Origin: Anaerolineae bacterium
GTDB lineage: Bacteria; Chloroflexota; Anaerolineae; B4-G1
Assembly (NCBI GenBank): GCA_030612185.1
Contig: JAUWOI010000142.1
Span: 1 to 9,190, forward strand
DNA length: 9,190 bases
Reading direction: 5' to 3'
The position numbers and the translations under genes were made by a program. The notes under the pieces were generated by a model, which was given only the letters and a program-made list of their open reading frames with translations, was not told the origin of the DNA and made no database searches. This document shows positions 6,553 through 9,190 of the stretch, in pieces; position 1 is the first letter of the stretch; each line of letters begins with the position of its first letter.

Positions 6553-6693
6553 ATGAAACACAACAACGAATTTAGAATAAAACGGATGGCTGGAGAGAGA
6601 GAATCCGTTCGTTTCTCAGTCCGTTGTAGTGTTGTGGATGCAAAACAGACTTTCCAAGAGATCTCATTTTCCAGAAGGGGGCAGGATGTCTAG
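6553..6693 (+). CDS. Candidate small ORF overlapping the MCP3 start (46 residues)
   Basis: An ATG at 6553, 5 bases after an AAGGTGG ribosome-binding-like site (6541-6547), opens a 46-codon basic frame beginning [18 protein letters not shown]. Its TAG (6691-6693) lies just inside MCP3, an 8-base overlap in another frame. It runs through the inverted repeat at 6559-6636, which argues against a conserved protein. It has no recognisable domain. It could be a translated leader for MCP3 or a chance frame. Confidence 0.2.
   Translation: MKHNNEFRIKRMAGERESVRFSVRCSVVDAKQTFQEISFSRRGQDV
6559..6636. repeat. Nested inverted repeat upstream of MCP3
   Basis: Outer arms CACAACA (6559-6565) and TGTTGTG (6630-6636), an overlapping CAACG (6564-6568) with CGTTG (6622-6626), and inner arms AACGGAT (6581-6587) with ATCCGTT (6603-6609). 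The right side (TTCGTTT at 6608-6614, GTAGTGT at 6626-6632) resembles the segment before MCP1 (TTCGTTT at 2446-2452, GTAGTGT at 2468-2474). The two leaders may therefore share remnants of one element. The rest of 6514-6685 shows nothing else recognisable. Confidence 0.6.
6673..6681 (+). promoter_or_regulatory. Ribosome binding site that sets the MCP3 start
   Basis: AGAAGGGGG ends 4 bases before the ATG at 6686. It favours this ATG over the in-frame GTG at 6629, which would add 19 residues encoded partly by the upstream inverted repeat. Confidence 0.65.
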
Positions 6694-8104
6694 TTCGCCA
6701 ATTCCAACCCAAAAACGAACAGAAGATCAGCGCAAGGCACGCCTGCTGCATATCCTGCTCGCCAGTTTCAGTGTATTCGCCGCGGTGGGGCTGATAGTCT
6801 CGCTGGTTCGTTCTCTCTCGTCCATGATCATCGGCGCTCAGAGTACGTTGCTGCTGGCGCTGGCCCTGTGCTACGGACTATCGCGGCGGGGACACCTGCG
6901 CCTGGCCTCCATCCTGTTTTTGGGTGGATGGGTGACACTCGTCGTCGGGTCGCTGCTGGCGCCGTCCGTGTCACCTCTGACCTTTCTTATCATGCCTTGC
7001 ATCCTGCTCCCCGCTACTATCGCGGCCGGCATGTTGCTCGCACCTCGCAGTCCTTTTGTCGTGGCCACGGCCAGTACGGCACTCTTGCTGATCGCCATAG
7101 CCCTGCGCGGTGGCTGGAGCGCCGCCGACTTGCCCGAGACAGAAACGAACGAAGCGTTATATCTCAGCATCCCGCTGGCGATAAACTACGTACTGGCCAC
7201 CCTTTCCTGGCTGTTTGGGCGGGACATTACACACGCGATAAGACAATCGGAGCACAACGCCGGGGCGCTGGCTGCGCAGTTGGCCACTAACCAGTCGCTG
7301 ATGGCTGAGATCGCAGATGCGGCGGCCCGGTTGGCCCCTACCGCCGAAGAGTTGGCAGCGACGATGGAGCAGATCAACAACAGTAGCGAACAAATCGCCG
7401 CCACCGTCGGGCAGATGGCCCTGGGCGCTGGCTTACAGGCCCACCAGGCAGAGGAGGCTTCACGCTCTGCGGCGTTACTGGCCACCGCCACCAGCCAGAT
7501 CGCCAGCAACGCCCGCCAGACCGGCGATGCTTCTACTCAGGCCCAGAAGTTGGTGCAAGACTCGGTCCGGGTGACGGAAACCCTGGGAGCCAGGCTGGGG
7601 GAGATCGAGCGCGTGGTGACGCTGGTGGAGAAGATCGCCGGCCGGACCAACCTGCTGGCGCTGAACGCCTCCATTGAGGCGGCGCGGGCCGGCGAGTATG
7701 GCGCGGGCTTCGCGGTCGTGGCCGACGAGGTGCGGCGACTGGCGGTCCACTCGGCGACCTCAGTGACGGAGATTGCAGCGCTGAGCCAGGAGATTGGAGA
7801 GCGCCTGCAAGAGATGCTCGTGGCTATGGGCGATGTGCAAGAGGGAGTAGCCCGTTCGGTGACACTGGCGCAGAGGACGGCGGCGACGACGGAGGAGCAG
7901 GAGAAGGCCTCAGAAACAGTGGTGAGCGTGGTGAATGAAATGGCAGGCGTGGCCGAGGAGAACGCGGCGGCGAGCGAGGAGATCACCGCCTCCATTGAGG
8001 AGCAGGTGGCTTCGATAGGGCAGGTGGCCTCTTCTGCGCAGGCGCTGGCCGAACTGGCCAACAGCCTGCAGCAGACGTTGGAGGGACAGGAGGAAGACGA
8101 ATGA
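6686..8104 (+). CDS. MCP3: methyl-accepting chemotaxis protein with six-helix membrane domain, no HAMP
   Basis: A 472-residue receptor. In place of a large external sensor it has about six hydrophobic segments (about 22-41, 47-65, 71-91, 98-118, 122-140, 157-177) with short loops, so sensing is probably within the membrane or of membrane state (inference). No HAMP is recognisable: after TM6 a charged helix (178-215) leads straight into the coiled coil. The tip reads [20 protein letters not shown]; Arg320 stands where MCP2 and most MCPs have Gln in QTN, and Gly319 replaces Asp. The rest of the tip ([13 protein letters not shown]) is conserved. The methylation helices are Glu/Ala-rich. The C-terminus is acidic, with no CheR-tethering pentapeptide. 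The stop overlaps the cheW start as ATGA, so the two products are likely made together. This signalling domain is visibly more divergent than MCP1 and MCP2 are from each other. Confidence 0.93.
   Translation: MSSSPIPTQKRTEDQRKARLLHILLASFSVFAAVGLIVSLVRSLSSMIIGAQSTLLLALALCYGLSRRGHLRLASILFLGGWVTLVVGSLLAPSVSPLTFLIMPCILLPATIAAGMLLAPRSPFVVATASTALLLIAIALRGGWSAADLPETETNEALYLSIPLAINYVLATLSWLFGRDITHAIRQSEHNAGALAAQLATNQSLMAEIADAAARLAPTAEELAATMEQINNSSEQIAATVGQMALGAGLQAHQAEEASRSAALLATATSQIASNARQTGDASTQAQKLVQDSVRVTETLGARLGEIERVVTLVEKIAGRTNLLALNASIEAARAGEYGAGFAVVADEVRRLAVHSATSVTEIAALSQEIGERLQEMLVAMGDVQEGVARSVTLAQRTAATTEEQEKASETVVSVVNEMAGVAEENAAASEEITASIEEQVASIGQVASSAQALAELANSLQQTLEGQEEDE
8088..8093 (+). promoter_or_regulatory. 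Ribosome binding site of cheW inside MCP3
   Basis: AGGAGG lies 7 bases before the cheW ATG at 8101, within the last codons of MCP3. With the ATGA overlap it suggests coupled but independently efficient translation. Confidence 0.8.
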
Positions 8105-8607
8105 TCGGCAATCAATACGTGGTTTTTCGACTAAATGAGACGCAATTCGGCGTCGAAATCAGGCAGGTGCTGCGCATCGTGCGACTGACGCCCATCACCC
8201 GCGTGCCGCGCGCGCCGCACTTCCTGGAAGGTCTGATCAACTACCAGGGCCAGGTGGTGCCCGTCGTGGATCTCAAGAAACGACTGGCGCTGGACAGCGG
8301 GGAGCAGTATGGCGACGCGGCCCGTTTCCTGATCGTGGAACTGGAGGCCTCGGTAGAACTCGGCCGAGCAGAACAGTCCATCGGTATGCTGGTGGACGAG
8401 GTCGTCAGGATCTTGCGCCTGCCGAACGAGTCCATCGAGCCGCCGCCGGAGATGGTCGCCCAGGTCAACGGCGTCTATCTCACCGGCGTGGCGCACTATG
8501 AGTATGAGAACGAGGAACGGTTGGTCGTGCTGCTCGACCTGAGCCGGGTGCTGACGGTGGAAGAGGTGGCGGAGATGGAGGCATGGAGTGCTGAGAATGA
8601 AACGTGA
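8101..8607 (+). CDS. cheW: Chemotaxis coupling protein CheW
   Basis: A 168-residue adaptor that links MCP hairpin tips to the regulatory domain of CheA in the cytoplasmic array. A single CheW domain fills the protein: opening strands [15 protein letters not shown] (6-20), [20 protein letters not shown] (32-51), [11 protein letters not shown] (52-62), and the second half [14 protein letters not shown], then [11 protein letters not shown] and [12 protein letters not shown]. Length and order match ordinary CheW. The NLRG motif at the receptor/kinase contact region reads NYQG, so the usual Arg is Gln49. A short acidic C-terminal tail ends in a stop supplied by an ACGTGAA heptamer. Its start overlaps the MCP3 stop, so MCP3 is the likeliest dedicated partner. 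Being alone, without a receiver, it is CheW and not CheV. Confidence 0.95.
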   Translation: MIGNQYVVFRLNETQFGVEIRQVLRIVRLTPITRVPRAPHFLEGLINYQGQVVPVVDLKKRLALDSGEQYGDAARFLIVELEASVELGRAEQSIGMLVDEVVRILRLPNESIEPPPEMVAQVNGVYLTGVAHYEYENEERLVVLLDLSRVLTVEEVAEMEAWSAENET

Positions 8608-8636
8608 AACGTCAAACGTCAAACGTGATATGTAGT
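8602..8636 (+). repeat. ACGTCAA-type heptamer array at the end of cheW
   Basis: Units ACGTGAA, ACGTCAA, ACGTCAA, ACGTGAT, ATGTAGT. The cheW TGA (8605-8607) is bases 4-6 of the first unit, the same unit position as the stop of the receiver-kinase gene at 1198-1200. Confidence 0.8.
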
Positions 8637-8651
8637 TCCCTTTGTCGTTGG

Positions 8652-8693
8652 TCATTGTTCATTGTTCATTGTTCATTGTTCATTGTTCATTGT
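8652..8693 (+). repeat. TCATTGT x6 heptamer array
   Basis: Six perfect tandem copies of TCATTGT, 4 bases before the cheB ribosome binding site. This is the most regular array of the window. It recalls the heptanucleotide tandem repeats (STRR) described in cyanobacterial intergenic DNA, but a relation is not shown. Confidence 0.95.
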
Positions 8694-8696
8694 TCC

Positions 8697-8702
8697 AGGA
8701 GG
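8697..8702 (+). promoter_or_regulatory. Ribosome binding site of cheB
   Basis: AGGAGG lies 7 bases before the ATG at 8710 and directly behind the heptamer array. Confidence 0.8.
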
Positions 8703-8709
8703 TACTGAC

Positions 8710-9190
8710 ATGGCCGTACCCATTGACGTGCTGGTAGTGGATGATTCGCCGCTTATGCGGCGTATCATCACCAGCCTGCTGGAAAGCGACCCACGCATCC
8801 GCGTCGTCTCCACTGCGGCCGACGGCTACGAGGCCGTAAAAAAAGTGAGAGCCATTCGCCCAGACGTGGTGACGTTGGACATAGAGATGCCCCGCATGGA
8901 CGGCCTGGAGGCGCTGCGACAGATCATGCAGCGCGCGCCGACGCCTGTCGTCATGCTCACTGGAGTCAAAGAGGCGTCGGCGGCGGTGCGGGCACTGGAA
9001 CTGGGGGCCGTCGAGTTCGTGGCCAAACCGTCTGGCACCGTCTCGATTGACCTGTACAAAGTGCGCGACGAACTGATCAGCAAGATCAAGTTGGCCACGC
9101 TGGTCAACATCAATCGAATGATGGCCAAGACGAGGCCTCTCGTCCCTTCCCCCCCCGCTTTGCCCCCCCCTGGGGGGGGGGGGGGGGGGG
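8710..9190 (+). CDS. cheB: Chemotaxis methylesterase CheB, 5' part (receiver domain and linker)
   Basis: A frame open to the window edge, giving about 154 reliable residues. The receiver (about 5-125) has D11/D12, phospho-acceptor D57 in TLDIEMPRMDG, T84 in VVMLTG and K106 in VAKPSG. The combination VTLDIEMPRMDGLEAL, ALELGAVEFVAKPSG and a following RDELISKIK helix is characteristic of CheB, whose receiver controls a C-terminal esterase/deamidase that removes methyl groups from MCPs. The catalytic Ser-His-Asp domain lies beyond the edge and is not seen. After the receiver a Pro-rich linker (RPLVPSPPALPPP) begins, as is usual in CheB, but the last bases are homopolymers and should not be trusted. 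Placed after cheW, it complements cheR. Confidence 0.92.
   Translation, partial: MAVPIDVLVVDDSPLMRRIITSLLESDPRIRVVSTAADGYEAVKKVRAIRPDVVTLDIEMPRMDGLEALRQIMQRAPTPVVMLTGVKEASAAVRALELGAVEFVAKPSGTVSIDLYKVRDELISKIKLATLVNINRMMAKTRPLVPSPPALPPPGGGGGG
9149..9190. other. C-run/G-run at the right edge, probable contig-end artefact
   Basis: C8 at 9149-9156, C8 at 9163-9170, then one T and G19 to the edge. C8-T-G8 is self-complementary. Such an end is typical of failed sequencing or assembly, although a Pro-rich CheB linker could truly contain the C runs. Confidence 0.7.

Noticed and set aside
8602..8693. CRISPR-like array
   Set aside because: Units are 7 bases in direct tandem with no spacers.

Overview
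The window is one stretch of a bacterial chemotaxis locus, with every recognisable gene on the + strand. In order it holds a soluble receiver-histidine kinase, the receptor methyltransferase CheR, three methyl-accepting chemotaxis proteins (MCP1-3), the coupling protein CheW, and the 5' part of the receptor methylesterase/response regulator CheB, which runs off the right edge. The core kinase CheA is not present; it could lie beyond cheB. The DNA looks GC-rich. No gene can be assigned to a species from the sequence alone. The gap architecture (palindromic elements and heptanucleotide tandem repeats in almost every intergenic region) and the flavour of the proteins suggest a filamentous or environmental Chloroflexota-like bacterium, but this is a guess.

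Layout. 1-48: degenerate GGAGTAG heptamers, then a good ribosome binding site. 49-1200: receiver-HisKA-ATPase protein. 1181-1392: ACGTCAA-type heptamers and a 121-bp palindromic element. 1393-2310: cheR. 2307-2503: the same heptamer in reverse orientation, a second long interrupted palindrome, and the leader of MCP1. 2504-4098: MCP1, recognisable end to end but broken by two single-base insertions. 4099-4396: repeat element copy A with a possible terminator, and a leader. 4397-6397: intact MCP2 with a double-Cache sensor. 6396-6685: repeat element copy B, a third inverted repeat, and a possible small ORF. 6686-8104: MCP3, a six-helix membrane receptor without HAMP. 8101-8607: cheW, overlapping MCP3 by 4 bases. 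8602-8709: two heptamer arrays. 8710-9190: partial cheB, ending in a C-run/G-run that looks like a contig-end artefact.

How the genes work together. The MCPs would sense three different kinds of signal: a histidine-rich helical extracytoplasmic domain (MCP1), a dCache_3-like domain (MCP2) and a membrane-embedded domain (MCP3). They would pass signals through CheW to an unseen CheA. CheR and CheB would set receptor methylation. The receiver-kinase could be an accessory output or phosphate sink, but its position upstream is the only link.

Points most worth attention: (i) three different heptamer repeat families at gene borders, one of which supplies the stop codon of three genes in two orientations; (ii) MCP1 and MCP2 share a near-identical signalling cassette plus the repeat element behind it while their sensors are unrelated, with MCP2 switching to MCP3-like sequence in one segment; (iii) the receiver-kinase lacks the acidic residue beside its phospho-accepting histidine; (iv) MCP3 has Arg where MCPs have a conserved Gln at the hairpin tip, while its translationally coupled CheW has Gln where CheW proteins usually have Arg.
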